This document shows positions 1-11,287 of a stretch of DNA of 64,000 nt, one piece after another. This DNA comes from Osmia lignaria lignaria (taxonomy: Eukaryota > Arthropoda > Insecta > Hymenoptera > Megachilidae). Below the pieces are notes generated by a model, which was given only the letters and a program-made list of their open reading frames with translations, was not told the origin of the DNA and made no database searches. A program made the translations under genes and the position numbers. The stretch's first letter is position 1, and each line of letters opens with the position of its first letter. Location of the stretch: NCBI RefSeq assembly GCF_051020975.1, contig NW_027478170.1, forward strand, positions 3,162,001 to 3,226,000, in the 5' to 3' direction.

Positions 1-331
1 CTTCGTTTCCGAGATATTTGCAGATTCAGCTCAAAGGAACGGGCCTGACGGACATATTTCGAGATATTTCTTCTTCTTGTTGTTCTTCTTCTGCACAGCT
101 AAGCTGGAAGTGGCATTTGCAGCTCGCAATAGTGCAGAGTTATCTCGAAGAAAGGGGCCACGGTGTTTCTGTATCTCTATTATGTTGGTGCGGCTTCGGA
201 ACTTTTAAATATCTTGATATATCTCGAGAACTACGCATCTGATCAAAAAATATCATAGAACATAAAAAGTAGAAACTTAATTCTCTACAAATAAGGTCTC
301 TTAACATTTTGCCATAGCTCGCTTCGTTTCC

Positions 332-353
332 GAGATATTTGCAGATTTATCTC
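332..353. repeat. GAGATA...TATCTC inverted repeat (exemplar; once per monomer)
   Basis: GAGATA at 332-337 and its reverse complement TATCTC at 348-353 flank a 10-bp spacer. The unit sits at the same place in nearly every monomer. G-type monomers ('tctcgaggg') extend the pairing to seven base pairs, while T-type monomers ('tagctc') break it. The hexamer occurs six times per monomer in total (GAGATA at 332 and 382; TATCTC at 348, 462, 493 and 541). Whether it binds a protein or folds is not shown by the sequence. Confidence 0.85.
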
Positions 354-480
354 AAGGGAAGGGGCCTGACGGACATTTTTCGAGATATTTCTTCTTCTTG
401 TTGTTCTTCTTCTGCACAGCTAAGCTGGAAGTGGCATTTGCAGCTCGCAATAGTGCAGAGTTATCTCGAAGAAAGGGGCC
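340..480 (+). repeat. Internal 27-bp direct repeat at 114-bp offset (exemplar)
   Basis: 340-366 and 454-480 align without gaps: both read 'tgcaga', one variable base, 'ttatctc', a variable purine-rich stretch, then 'aaggggcc', followed shortly by 'cgg'. In monomers with the 'ctcaaagaaa' form, 24 of 27 positions agree. This suggests that the 322-bp monomer arose from shorter ancestral subunits; the flanking sequence aligns only weakly. Confidence 0.8.
390..413. repeat. 24-bp mirror repeat, pyrimidine-rich (exemplar)
   Basis: The (TTC)n-GTTG-(TTC)n stretch reads identically forwards and backwards on one strand, with 12-bp arms centred between 401 and 402. Apart from two G residues it is all pyrimidine. 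It is kept in most monomers and broken in N ('tattcttg'), W ('cttcgtggg') and the 'ttctttttg' variants. Confidence 0.85.
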
Positions 481-536
481 ACGGTGTTTCTGTATCTCTA
501 TTATGTTGGTGCGGCTTCGGAACTTTTAGATATCTT

Positions 537-566
537 GATATATCTCGAGAACTACGCATCTGATCA
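537..566. repeat. Cluster of short palindromes (exemplar)
   Basis: GATATATC (537-544), TCTCGAGA (543-550, containing CTCGAG) and TGATCA (561-566) are perfect palindromes within 30 bp. They lie between the more conserved monomer body and the A-tract-rich tail. F monomers lose CTCGAG ('ctcgaaaac'), W monomers lose TGATCA ('tgttcaaa'), and some R monomers also lose TGATCA ('tgatgaaa'). Confidence 0.8.
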
Positions 567-1305
567 AAAAATATCATAGAACATAAAAAGTAGGAAACTT
601 AATTCTCTACAAAAAAGGTCTCTTAACATTTTGCCATAGCTCGCTTCGTTTCCGAGATATTTGCAGATTTATCTCAAGGGAAGGGGCCTGACGGACATAT
701 TTCGAGATATTTCTTCTTCTTGTTGTTCTTCTTCTGCACAGCTAAGCTGGAAGTGGCATTTGCAGCTCGCAATAGTGCAGAGTTATCTCAAAGAAAGGGG
801 CCACGGTGTCTCTGTACCTCTATTATGTTGGTGCAGCTTCGGAGCTTTTAAATATCTTGATATATCTCGAGAACTACGCATCTGATCAAAAAATATCATA
901 GAACATAAAAAGTAGGAAACTTAATTCTCTACAAAAAAGGTCTCTTAACGTTTTGCAATAGCTCGCTTCGTTTCCGAGATATTTGCTAGATTTATCTCAA
1001 GGGAAGGGTCCTGACGGACATATTTCGAGATATTTCTTCTTCTTGTTGTTCTTCTTCTGCACAGCTAAGCTGGAAGTGGCATTTGCAGCTCGCAATAGTG
1101 CAGAGTTATCTCGAAGAAAGGGGCCACGGTGTTTCTGTATCTCTATTATGTTGGTGCGGCTTCGGAACTTTTAAATATCTTGATATATCTCGAGAACTAC
1201 GCATCTGATCAAAAAATATCATAGAACATAAAAAGTAGGAAACTTAATTCTCTACAAATAAGGTCTCTTAACATTTTGCCATAGCTCGCTTCGTTTCCGA
1301 GATAT

Positions 1306-3881
1306 TTGCAGATTTATCTCAAGGGAAGGGGCCTGACGGACATTTTTCGAGATATTTCTTCTTCTTGTTGTTCTTCTTCTGCACAGCTAAGCTGGAAGTG
1401 GCATTTGCAGCTCGCAATAGTGCAGAGTTATCTCGAAGAAAGGGGCCACGGTGTTTCTGTATCTCTATTATGTTGGTGCGGCTTCGGAACTTTTAGATAT
1501 CTTGATATATCTCGAGAACTACGCATCTGATCAAAAAATATCATAGAACATAAAAAGTAGGAAACTTAATTCTCTACAAAAAAGGTCTCTTAACATTTTG
1601 CCATAGCTCGCTTCGTTTCCGAGATATTTGCAGATTTATCTCAAGGGAAGGGGCCTGACGGACATATTTCGAGATATTTCTTCTTCTTGTTGTTCTTCTT
1701 CTGCACAGCTAAGCTGGAAGTGGCATTTGCAGCTCGCAATAGTGCAGAGTTATCTCGAAGAAAGGGGCCACGGTGTTTCTGTATCTCTATTATGTTGGTG
1801 CGGCTTCGGAACTTTAAAATATCTTTATATATCTCGAGAACTACGCATCTGATTAAAAAATATCATAGAACGTAAAAAGGAGGAAACTTAATTCTCTACA
1901 AATAAAGTCGCTTAACATTTTGCCATAGCTCGCTTCGTTTCCGAGATATTTGCAGATTTATCTCAAGGGAAGGGGCCTGACGGGCATATTTCGAGATATT
2001 TCTTCTTCTTGTTGTTCTTCTTCTGCACAGCTAAGCTGGAAGTGGCATTTGCAGCTCGCAATAGTGCAGAGTTATCTCAAAGAAAGGGGCCACGGTGTTT
2101 CTGTATCTCTATTATGTTGGTGCGGCTTCGGAACTTTTAAATATCTTCATATATCTCGAGAACTACGCATCTGATCAAAAAATATCATAGAACATAAAAA
2201 GTAGGAAACTTAATTCTCTACAAAAAATGTCTCTTAACATTTTGCCATAGCTCGCTTCGTTTCCGAGATATTTGCAGATTTATCTCAAGGGAAGGGGCCT
2301 GACGGACATATTTCGAGATATTTCTTCTTCTTGTTGTTCTTCTTCTGCACAGCTAAGCTGGAAGTGGCATTTGCAGCTCGCAATAGTGCAGAGTTATCTC
2401 AAAGAAAGGGGCCACGGTGTTTCTGTATCTCTATTATGTTGGTGCGGCTTCGGATCTTTTAAATATCTCGATATATCTCGAAAACTACGCTTCTGATCAA
2501 AAAATATCATAGAGCCTAAATTGTGGGAAATATAATTCTCTACAAAAAAGGTCTCTTAACATTTTGCCGTAGCTCGCTTCGTTTCCGAGATATTTGCAGA
2601 TTTATCTCAAGGGAAGGGGTCTGACGGACATATTTCCAGATATTTCTTCTTCTTGTTGTTCTTCTTCTGCACAGCTAAGCTGGAAGTGGCATTTGCAGCT
2701 CGCAATAGCGCAGAGTTATCTCAAAGAAAGGGGCCACGGTGTTTCTGTATCTCTATTATGTTGGTGCGGCTTCGGAACTTTTAAATATCTTGATATATCT
2801 CGAGAACTACGCGTCTGATCAAAAAATATCATAGAACATAAAAAGTAGGAAACTTAATTCTCTACAAATAAGGTCTCTTAACATTTTGCCATAGCTCGCT
2901 TCGTTTCCGAGATATTTGCAGATTTATCTCAAGGGAAGGGGCCTGACGGACATTTTTCGAGACATTTCTTCTTCTTGTTGTTCTTCTTCTGCACAGCTAA
3001 GCTGGAAGTGGCATTTGCAGCTCGCAATAGTGCAGAGTTATCTCGAAGAAAGGGGCCACGGTGTTTCTGTATCTCTATTATGTTGGTGCGGCTTCGGAAC
3101 TCTTAGATATCTTGATATATCTCGAGAACTACGCATCTGATCAAAAAATATCATAGAACATAAAAAGTAGGAAACTTAATTCTCTACAAAAAAGGTCTCT
3201 TAACATTTTGCCATAGCTCGCTTCGTTTCCGAGATATTTGCAGATTTATCTCAAGGGAAGGGGCCTGACGGACATATTTCGAGATATTTCTTCTTCTTGT
3301 TGTTCTTCTTCTGCACAGCTAAGCTGGAAGTGGCATTTGCAGCTCGCAATAGTGCAGAGTTATCTCAAAGAAAGGGGCCACGGTGTTTCTGTATCTCTAT
3401 TATGTTGGTGCGGCTTCGGAACTTTTAAATATCTCGATATATCTCGAGAACTACGCATCTGATCGAAAAATATCATAGAACATAAAAAGTAGGAAACGTA
3501 ATTCTCTACAAAAGAGGTCTCTTAACATTTTGCCATAGCTCGCTTCGTTTCCGAGATATTTGCAGATTTATCTCAAGGGAAGGGGCCTGACGGACATATT
3601 TCGAGATATTTCTTCTTTTTGTTGTTCTTCTTCTGCACAGCTAAGCTGGAAGTGGCATTTGCAGCTCGCAATAGTGCAGAGTTATCTCGAAGAAAGGGGC
3701 CACGGTGTTTCTGTATCTCTATTATGTTGGTGCGGCTTCGGAACTTTTAAATATCTTGATATATCTCGAGAACTACGCATCTGATCAAAAAATATCATAG
3801 AACATAAAAAGTAGGAAACTTAATTCTCTACAAATAAGGTCTCTTAACATTTTGCCATAGCTCGCTTCGTTTCCGAGATAT
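1306..3881. repeat. 8-monomer higher-order repeat, copy 1 (2576 bp)
   Basis: The monomers at 1306 (R), 1628 ('tctttatatatc'), 1950 ('tcttcatatatc'), 2272 (F), 2594 (V), 2916 (R), 3238 and 3560 ('ttctttttgttg') recur in the same order 2576 bp later. The first seven positions differ from copy 2 at only about five bases that I could see, for example 'cgggcat' against 'cggacat' near 1983 and 'gagacattt' against 'gagatattt' near 2963. Neighbouring monomers inside one copy differ much more than this, which is the hallmark of an HOR. Confidence 0.93.
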
Positions 3882-6457
3882 TTGCAGATTTATCTCAAGG
3901 GAAGGGGCCTGACGGACATTTTTCGAGATATTTCTTCTTCTTGTTGTTCTTCTTCTGCACAGCTAAGCTGGAAGTGGCATTTGCAGCTCGCAATAGTGCA
4001 GAGTTATCTCGAAGAAAGGGGCCACGGTGTTTCTGTATCTCTATTATGTTGGTGCGGCTTCGGAACTTTTAGATATCTTGATATATCTCGAGAACTACGC
4101 ATCTGATCAAAAAATATCATAGAACATAAAAAGTAGGAAACTTAATTCTCTACAAAAAAGGTCTCTTAACATTTTGCCATAGCTCGCTTCGTTTCCGAGA
4201 TATTTGCAGATTTATCTCAAGGGAAGGGGCCTGACGGACATATTTCGAGATATTTCTTCTTCTTGTTGTTCTTCTTCTGCACAGCTAAGCTGGAAGTGGC
4301 ATTTGCAGCTCGCAATAGTGCAGAGTTATCTCGAAGAAAGGGGCCACGGTGTTTCTGTATCTCTATTATGTTGGTGCGGCTTCGGAACTTTAAAATATCT
4401 TTATATATCTCGAGAACTACGCATCTGATTAAAAAATATCATAGAACGTAAAAAGTAGGAAACTTAATTCTCTACAAATAAAGTCGCTTAACATTTTGCC
4501 ATAGCTCGCTTCGTTTCCGAGATATTTGCAGATTTATCTCAAGGGAAGGGGCCTGACGGACATATTTCGAGATATTTCTTCTTCTTGTTGTTCTTCTTCT
4601 GCACAGCTAAGCTGGAAGTGGCATTTGCAGCTCGCAATAGTGCAGAGTTATCTCAAAGAAAGGGGCCACGGTGTTTCTGTATCTCTATTATGTTGGTGCG
4701 GCTTCGGAACTTTTAAATATCTTCATATATCTCGAGAACTACGCATCTGATCAAAAAATATCATAGAACATAAAAAGTAGGAAACTTAATTCTCTACAAA
4801 AAATGTCTCTTAACATTTTGCCATAGCTCGCTTCGTTTCCGAGATATTTGCAGATTTATCTCAAGGGAAGGGGCCTGACGGACATATTTCGAGATATTTC
4901 TTCTTCTTGTTGTTCTTCTTCTGCACAGCTAAGCTGGAAGTGGCATTTGCAGCTCGCAATAGTGCAGAGTTATCTCAAAGAAAGGGGCCACGGTGTTTCT
5001 GTATCTCTATTATGTTGGTGCGGCTTCGGATCTTTTAAATATCTCGATATATCCCGAAAACTACGCTTCTGATCAAAAAATATCATAGAGCCTAAATTGT
5101 GGGAAATATAATTCTCTACAAAAAAGGTCTCTTAACATTTTGCCGTAGCTCGCTTCGTTTCCGAGATATTTGCAGATTTATCTCAAGGGAAGGGGTCTGA
5201 CGGACATATTTCCAGATATTTCTTCTTCTTGTTGTTCTTCTTCTGCACAGCTAAGCTGGAAGTGGCATTTGCAGCTCGCAATAGCGCAGAGTTATCTCAA
5301 AGAAAGGGGCCACGGTGTTTCTGTATCTCTATTATGTTGGTGCGGCTTCGGAACTTTTAAATATCTTGATATATCTCGAGAACTACGCGTCTGATCAAAA
5401 AATATCATAGAACATAAAAAGTAGGAAACTTAATTCTCTACAAATAAGGTCTCTTAACATTTTGCCATAGCTCGCTTCGTTTCCGAGATATTTGCAGATT
5501 TATCTCAAGGGAAGGGGCCTGACGGACATTTTTCGAGATATTTCTTCTTCTTGTTGTTCTTCTTCTGCACAGCTAAGCTGGAAGTGGCATTTGCAGCTCG
5601 CAATAGTGCAGAGTTATCTCGAAGAAAGGGGCCACGGTGTTTCTGTATCTCTATTATGTTGGTGCGGCTTCGGAACTTTTAGATATCTTGATATATCTCG
5701 AGAACTACGCATCTGATCAAAAAATATCATAGAACATAAAAAGTAGGAAACTTAATTCTCTACAAAAAAGGTCTCTTAACATTTTGCCATAGCTCGCTTC
5801 GTTTCCGAGATATTTGCAGATTTATCTCAAGGGAAGGGGCCTGACGGACATATTTCGAGATATTTCTTCTTCTTGTTGTTCTTCTTCTGCACAGCTAAGC
5901 TGGAAGTGGCATTTGCAGCTCGCAATAGTGCAGAGTTATCTCAAAGAAAGGGGCCACGGTGTTTCTGTATCTCTATTATGTTGGTGCGGCTTCGGAACTT
6001 TTAAATATCTCGATATATCTCGAGAACTACGCATCTGATCGAAAAATATCATAGAACATAAAAAGTAGGAAACGTAATTCTCTACAAAAGAGGTCTCTTA
6101 ACATTTTGCCATAGCTCGCTTCGTTTCCGAGATATTTGCAGATTTATCTCAAGGGAAGGGGCCTGACGGACATATTTCGAGATATTTCTTCTTTTTGTTG
6201 TTCTTCTTCTGCACAGCTAAGCTGGAAGTGGCATTTGCAGCTCTTAATAGTGCAGAGTTATCTCAAAGAAAGGGGCCACGGTGTTTCTGTATCTCTATTA
6301 TGTTGGTGCGGCTTCGGTTTTTTTAAATATCTTGATATATCTCGAGAACTACGCATCCGATCAAAAAATATCATAGAGCATAAAAAGTAGGAAACTTAAT
6401 TCTCTACAAAAAAGGTCTCTTAACATTTTGCCATAGCTCGCTTCGTTTCCGAGATAT
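3882..6457. repeat. 8-monomer higher-order repeat, copy 2 (2576 bp)
   Basis: Second copy of the 1306-3881 unit. Position 8 (6136) keeps the diagnostic 'ttctttttgttg' but then diverges from its partner at 3560: 'gctcttaat' near 6241 replaces 'gctcgcaat', 'ctcaaagaa' replaces 'ctcgaagaa', and 'cggtttttttaaa' near 6316 replaces 'cggaacttttaaa'. The duplicated tract therefore ends inside this monomer, and what follows comes from another monomer lineage. The next unit (6458) is an N type absent from the HOR. Confidence 0.93.
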
Positions 6458-8711
6458 TTGCAGATTTATCTCAAGGGAAGGGGCCTGACGGACATATTTC
6501 GAAATATTTCTTATTCTTGTTGTTCTTCTTCTGCACAGCTAAGCTGGAAGTGGCATTTGCAGCCCGCAATAGTGCAGAGTTATCTCAAAGAAAGGGGCCA
6601 CGGTGTCTCTGTACCTCTATTATGTTGGTGCAGCTTCGGAGCTTTTAAATATCTTGATATATCTCGAGAACTACGCATCTGATCAAAAAATATCATAGAA
6701 CATAAAAAGTAGGAAACTTAATTCTCTACAAAAAAGGTCTCTTAACGTTTTGCAATAGCTCGCTTCGTTTCCGAGATATTTGCAGATTTATCTCAAGGGA
6801 AGGGTCCTGACGGACATATTTCGAGATATTTCTTCTTCTTGTTGTTCTTCTTCTGCACAGCTAAGCTGGAAGTGGCATTTGCAGCTCGCAATAGTGCAGA
6901 GTTATCTCGAAGAAAGGGGCCACGGTGTTTCTGTATCTCTATTATGTTGGTGCGGCTTCGGAACTTTTAAATATCTTGATATATCTCGAGAACTACGCAT
7001 CTGATCAAAAAGTATCATAGAACGTAAAAAGTAGGAAACTTAATTCTCTACAAATAAAGTCGCTTAACATTTTGCCATAGCTCGCTTCGTTTCCGAGATA
7101 TTTGCAGATTTATCTCAAGGGACGGGGCCTGACGGACATATTTCGAGATATTTCTTCTTCTTGTTGTTCTTCTTCTGCACAGCTAAGCTGGAAGTGGCAT
7201 TTGCAGCTCGCAATAGTGCAGAGTTATCTCAAAGAAAGGGGCCACGGTGTTTCTGTATCTCTATTATGTTGGTGCGGCTTCGGAACTTTTAAATATCTTG
7301 ATATATCTCGAGAACTACGCATCTGATCAAAAAATATCATAGAACATAAAAAGTAGGAAACTTAATTCTCTACAAATAAGGTCTCTTAACATTTTGCCAT
7401 AGCTCGCTTCGTTTCCGAGATATTTGCAGATTTATCTCAAGGGAAGGGGCCTGACGGACATTTTTCGAGATATTTCTTCTTCTTGTTGTTCTTCTTCTGC
7501 ACAGCTAAGCTGGAAGTGGCATTTGCAGCTCGCAATAGTGCAGAGTTATCTCGAAGAAAGGGGCCACGGTGTTTCTGTATCTCTATTATGTTGGTGCGGC
7601 TTCGGAACTTTTAGATATCTTGATATATCTCGAGAACTACGCATCTGATGAAAAAATATCATAGAACATAAAAAGTAGGAAACTTAATTCTCTACAAAAA
7701 AGGTCTCTTAACATTTTGCCATAGCTCGCTTCGTTTCCGAGATATTTGCAGATTTATCTCAAGGGAAGGGGCCTGACGGACATATTTCGAAATATTTCTT
7801 ATTCTTGTTGTTCTTCTTCTGCACAGCTAAGCTGGAAGTGGCATTTGCAGCCCGCAATAGTGCAGAGTTATCTCAAAGAAAGGGGCCACGGTGTCTCTGT
7901 ACCTCTATTATGTTGGTGCAGCTTCGGAGCTTTTAAATATCTTGATATATCTCGAGAACTACGCATCTGATCAAAAAATATCATAGAACATAAAAAGTAG
8001 GAAACTTAATTCTCTACAAAAAAGGTCTCTTAACGTTTTGCAATAGCTCGCTTCGTTTCCGAGATATTTGCAGATTTATCTCAAGGGAAGGGTCCTGACG
8101 GACATATTTCGAGATATTTCTTCTTCTTGTTGTTCTTCTTCTGCACAGCTAAGCTGGAAGTGGCATTTGCAGCTCGCAATAGTGCAGAGTTATCTCGAAG
8201 AAAGGGGCCACGGTGTTTCTGTATCTCTATTATGTTGGTGCGGCTTCGGAACTTTTAAATATCTTGATATATCTCGAGAACTACGCATCTGATCAAAAAA
8301 TATCATAGAACATAAAAAGTAGGAAACCTAATTCTCTACAAATAAGGTCTCTTAACATTTTGCCATAGCTCGCTTCGTTTCCGAGATATTTGCAGATTTA
8401 TCTCAAGGGAAGGGGCCTGACGGACATTTTTCGAGATATTTCTTCTTCTTGTTGTTCTTCTTCTGCACAGCTAAGCTGGAAGTGGCATTTGCAGCTCGCA
8501 ATAGTGCAGTGTTATCTCGAAGAAAGGGGCCACGGTGTTTCTGTATCTCTATTATGTTGGTGCGGCTTCGGAACTTTTAGATATCTTGATATGTCTCGAG
8601 AACTACGCATCTGATCAAAAAATATCATAGAACATAAAAAGTAGGAAACTTAATTCTCTACAAAAAAGGTCTCTTAACATTTTGCCATAGCTCGCTTCGT
8701 TTCCGAGATAT
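6458..8711. repeat. Mosaic block N-I-X-R / N-I-R
   Basis: N (6458) followed by I (6780) recurs as N (7746) and I (8068), 1288 bp or four monomers later. X (7102) and R (7424) complete the first set; R (8390) follows the second. The tail of the 6780 monomer ('gaacgtaaaaag', 'aataaagtcgctt', about 7020-7070) does not match its partner at 8068. It matches the tail of the 4204 monomer, so 6780 looks like a chimera. A single-base change near 8509 ('gcagtgtta') is private to the 8390 monomer. Confidence 0.85.
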
Positions 8712-10321
8712 TTGCAGATTTATCTCAAGGGAAGGGGCCTGACGGACATATTTCGAGATATTTCTTCTTCTTGTTGTTCTTCTTCTGCACAGCTAAGCTG
8801 GAAGTGGCATTTGCAGCTCGCAATAGTGCAGAGTTATCTCAAAGAAAGGGGCCACGGTGTTTCTGTATCTCTATTATGTTGGTGCGGCTTCGGATCTTTT
8901 AAATATCTCGATATATCTCGAAAACTACGCTTCTGATCAAAAAATATCATAGAACCTAAATTGTGGGAAATATAATTCTCTACAAAAAAGGTCTCTTAAC
9001 ATTTTGCCGTAGCTCGCTTCGTTTCCGAGATATTTGCAGATTTATCTCAAGGGAAGGGGTCTGACGGACATATTTCCAGATATTTCTTCTTCTTGTTGTT
9101 CTTCTTCTGCACAGCTAAGCTGGAAGTGGCATTTGCAGCTCGCAATAGCGCAGAGTTATCTCAAAGAAAGGGGCCACGGTGTTTCTGTATCTCTATTATG
9201 TTGGTGCGGCTTCGGAACTTTTAAATATCTTGATATATCTCGAGAACTACGCGTCTGATCAAAAAATATCATACAACATAAAAAGTAGGAAACTTAATTC
9301 TCTACAAATAAGGTCTCTTAACATTTTGCCATAGCTCGCTTCGTTTCCGAGATATTTGCAGATTTATCTCAAGGGAAGGGGCCTGACGGACATTTTTCGA
9401 GATATTTCTTCTTCTTGTTGTTCTTCTTCTGCACAGCTAAGCTGGAAGTGGCATTTGCAGCTCGCAATAGTGCAGAGTTATCTCGAAGAAAGGGGCCACG
9501 GTGTTTCTGTATCTCTATTATGTTGGTGCGGCTTCGGAACTTTTAGATATCTTGATATATCTCGAGAACTACGCATCTCATCAAAAAATATCATAGAACA
9601 TAAAAAGTAGGAAACTTAATTCTCTACAAAAAAGGTCTCTTAACATTTTGCCATAGCTCGCTTCGTTTCCGAGATATTTGCAGATTTATCTCAAGGGAAG
9701 GGGCCTGACGGACATATTTCGAGATATTTCTTCTTCTTGTTGTTCTTGTTCTGCACAGCTAAGCTGGAAGTGGCATTTGCAGCTCGCAATAGTGCAGAGT
9801 TATCTCAAAGAAAGGGGCCACGGTGTCTCTGTACCTCTATTATGTTGGTGCAGCTTCGGAGCTTTTAAATATCTTGATATATCTCGAGAACTACGCATCT
9901 GATCAAAAAATATCATAAAACATAAAAAGTAGGAAACTTAATTCTCTACAAAAAAGGTCTCTTAACCTTTTGCAATAGCTCGCTTCGTTTCCGAGATATT
10001 TGCAGATTTATCTCAAGGGAAGGGTCCTGACGGACATATTTCGAGATATTTCTTCTTCTTGTTGTTCTTCTTCTGCACAGCTAAGCTGGAAGTGGCATTT
10101 GCAGCTCGCAATAGTGCAGAGTTATCTCAAAGAAAGGGGCCACGGTGTTTCTGTACCTCTATTATGTTGGTGCAGCTTCGGAGCTTTTAAATATCTTGAT
10201 ATATCTCGAGAACTACGCATCTGATCAAAAAATATCATAGAACATAAAAAGTACAAAACTTAATTCTCTACAAAAAAGGTCTCTTAACATTTTGCCATAG
10301 CTCGCTTCGTTTCCGAGATAT
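8712..10321. repeat. Mosaic block F-V-R-A-I
   Basis: F (8712) and V (9034) repeat the F-V pair of the 8-monomer HOR (2272/2594 and 4848/5170). R follows at 9356, where 'atctcatcaaa' replaces 'atctgatcaaa' near 9577, then A (9678) and a hybrid of I and A (10000: 'agggtcctgac' at the left, 'cagcttcggagc' at the right). The tail of 10000 carries 'agtacaaaac' (about 10251), a rare variant seen again only near 11217, which dates the adjacent 966-bp duplication. Confidence 0.85.
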
Positions 10322-11287
10322 TTGCAGATTTATCTCAAGGGAAGGGGCCTGACGGACATATTTCCAGATATTTCTTCTTCTTGTTGTTCTTCTTCTGCAC
10401 AGCTAAGCTGGAAGTGGCATTTGCCGCTCGCAATAGTGCAGAGTTATCTCAAAGAAAGGGGCCACGGTGTTTCTGTATCTCTATTATGTTGGTGCGGCTT
10501 CGGAACTTTCAAATATCTTGATATATCTCGAGAACTACGCATCTGATCAAAAAATATCATAGAACATAAAAAATAGGAAACCTAATTTTCTACAAAAAAG
10601 GTCTCTTAACATTTTGCCGTAGCTCGCTTCGTTTCCGAGATATTTGCAGATTTATCTCAAGGGAAGGGGCCTGACGGACATATTTCGAAATATTTCTTCT
10701 TCTTGTTGTTCTTCTTCTGCACAGCTAAGCTGGAAGTGGCATTTGCAGCTCGCAATAGTGCAGAGTTATCTCAAAGAAAGGGGCCACGGTGTTTCTGTAT
10801 CTCTATTATGTTGGTGCGGCTTCGGAACTTTTAAATATCTTGATATATCTCGAGAACTACGCATCTGATCAAAAAATATCATAGAACATAAAAAGTAGGA
10901 AACTTAATTCTCTACAAAAAATGTCTCTTAACATTTTGCCATAGCTCGCTTCGTTTCCGAGATATTTGCAGATTTATCTCAAGGGAAGGGGCCTGACGGA
11001 CATATTTCGAGATATTTCTTCTTCTTGTTGTTCTTCTTCTGCACAGCTAAGCTGGAAGTGGCATTTGCAGCTCGCAATAGTGCAGAGTTATCTCAAAGAA
11101 AGGGGCCACGGTGTTTCTGTATCTCTATTATGTTGGTGCGGCTTCGGATCTTTTAAATATCTCGATATATCTCGAAAACTACGCTTCTGATCAAAAAATA
11201 TCATAGAACATAAAAAGTACAAAACTTAATTCTCTACAAAAAAGGTCTCTTAACATTTTGCCATAGCTCGCTTCGTTTCCGAGATAT
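10322..11287. repeat. 3-monomer duplication, copy 1 (966 bp)
   Basis: Monomers 10322 (V-like left with 'tttgccgctcgc'), 10644 ('tcgaaatatttcttc') and 10966 (F) recur in order 966 bp downstream. 'tttgccgctcgc' near 10422 is found again only near 11388. The tail of 10966 ('agtacaaaac', about 11217) matches the tail of the monomer preceding the block (about 10251) rather than that of the equivalent monomer 11932. The true duplicated segment is therefore shifted left by about one tail, with its junction between about 11190 and 11219. Confidence 0.92.

Larger units (their letters stand above)
1..1305. repeat. Opening block: partial monomer plus four monomers (X, R, A, I)
   Basis: Bases 1-17 are the 3' tail of a truncated monomer, so the array continues beyond the window. 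Monomers start at 18, 339 (R), 661 (A) and 983 (I, 'agggtcctgac'). The monomer at 18 is 321 bp because one G is missing near 272 ('agtagaaac' instead of 'agtaggaaac'). The monomer at 983 is 323 bp, with an extra base near 987 ('tttgctagat' instead of 'tttgcagat'). The R-A-I order recurs at 7424-8389, where the A position is an N/A hybrid, so this block looks like the end of an HOR lying mostly upstream. Confidence 0.9.

Noticed and set aside
321..340. Possible CENP-B box at 'cttcgtttccgag'
   Set aside because: It shares TTCG with the CENP-B box, but the required A and CGGG core positions do not match.
390..413. TTC microsatellite expansion
   Set aside because: The triplet run has fixed length in all monomers (changes are substitutions only), so it does not behave as an expanding microsatellite.
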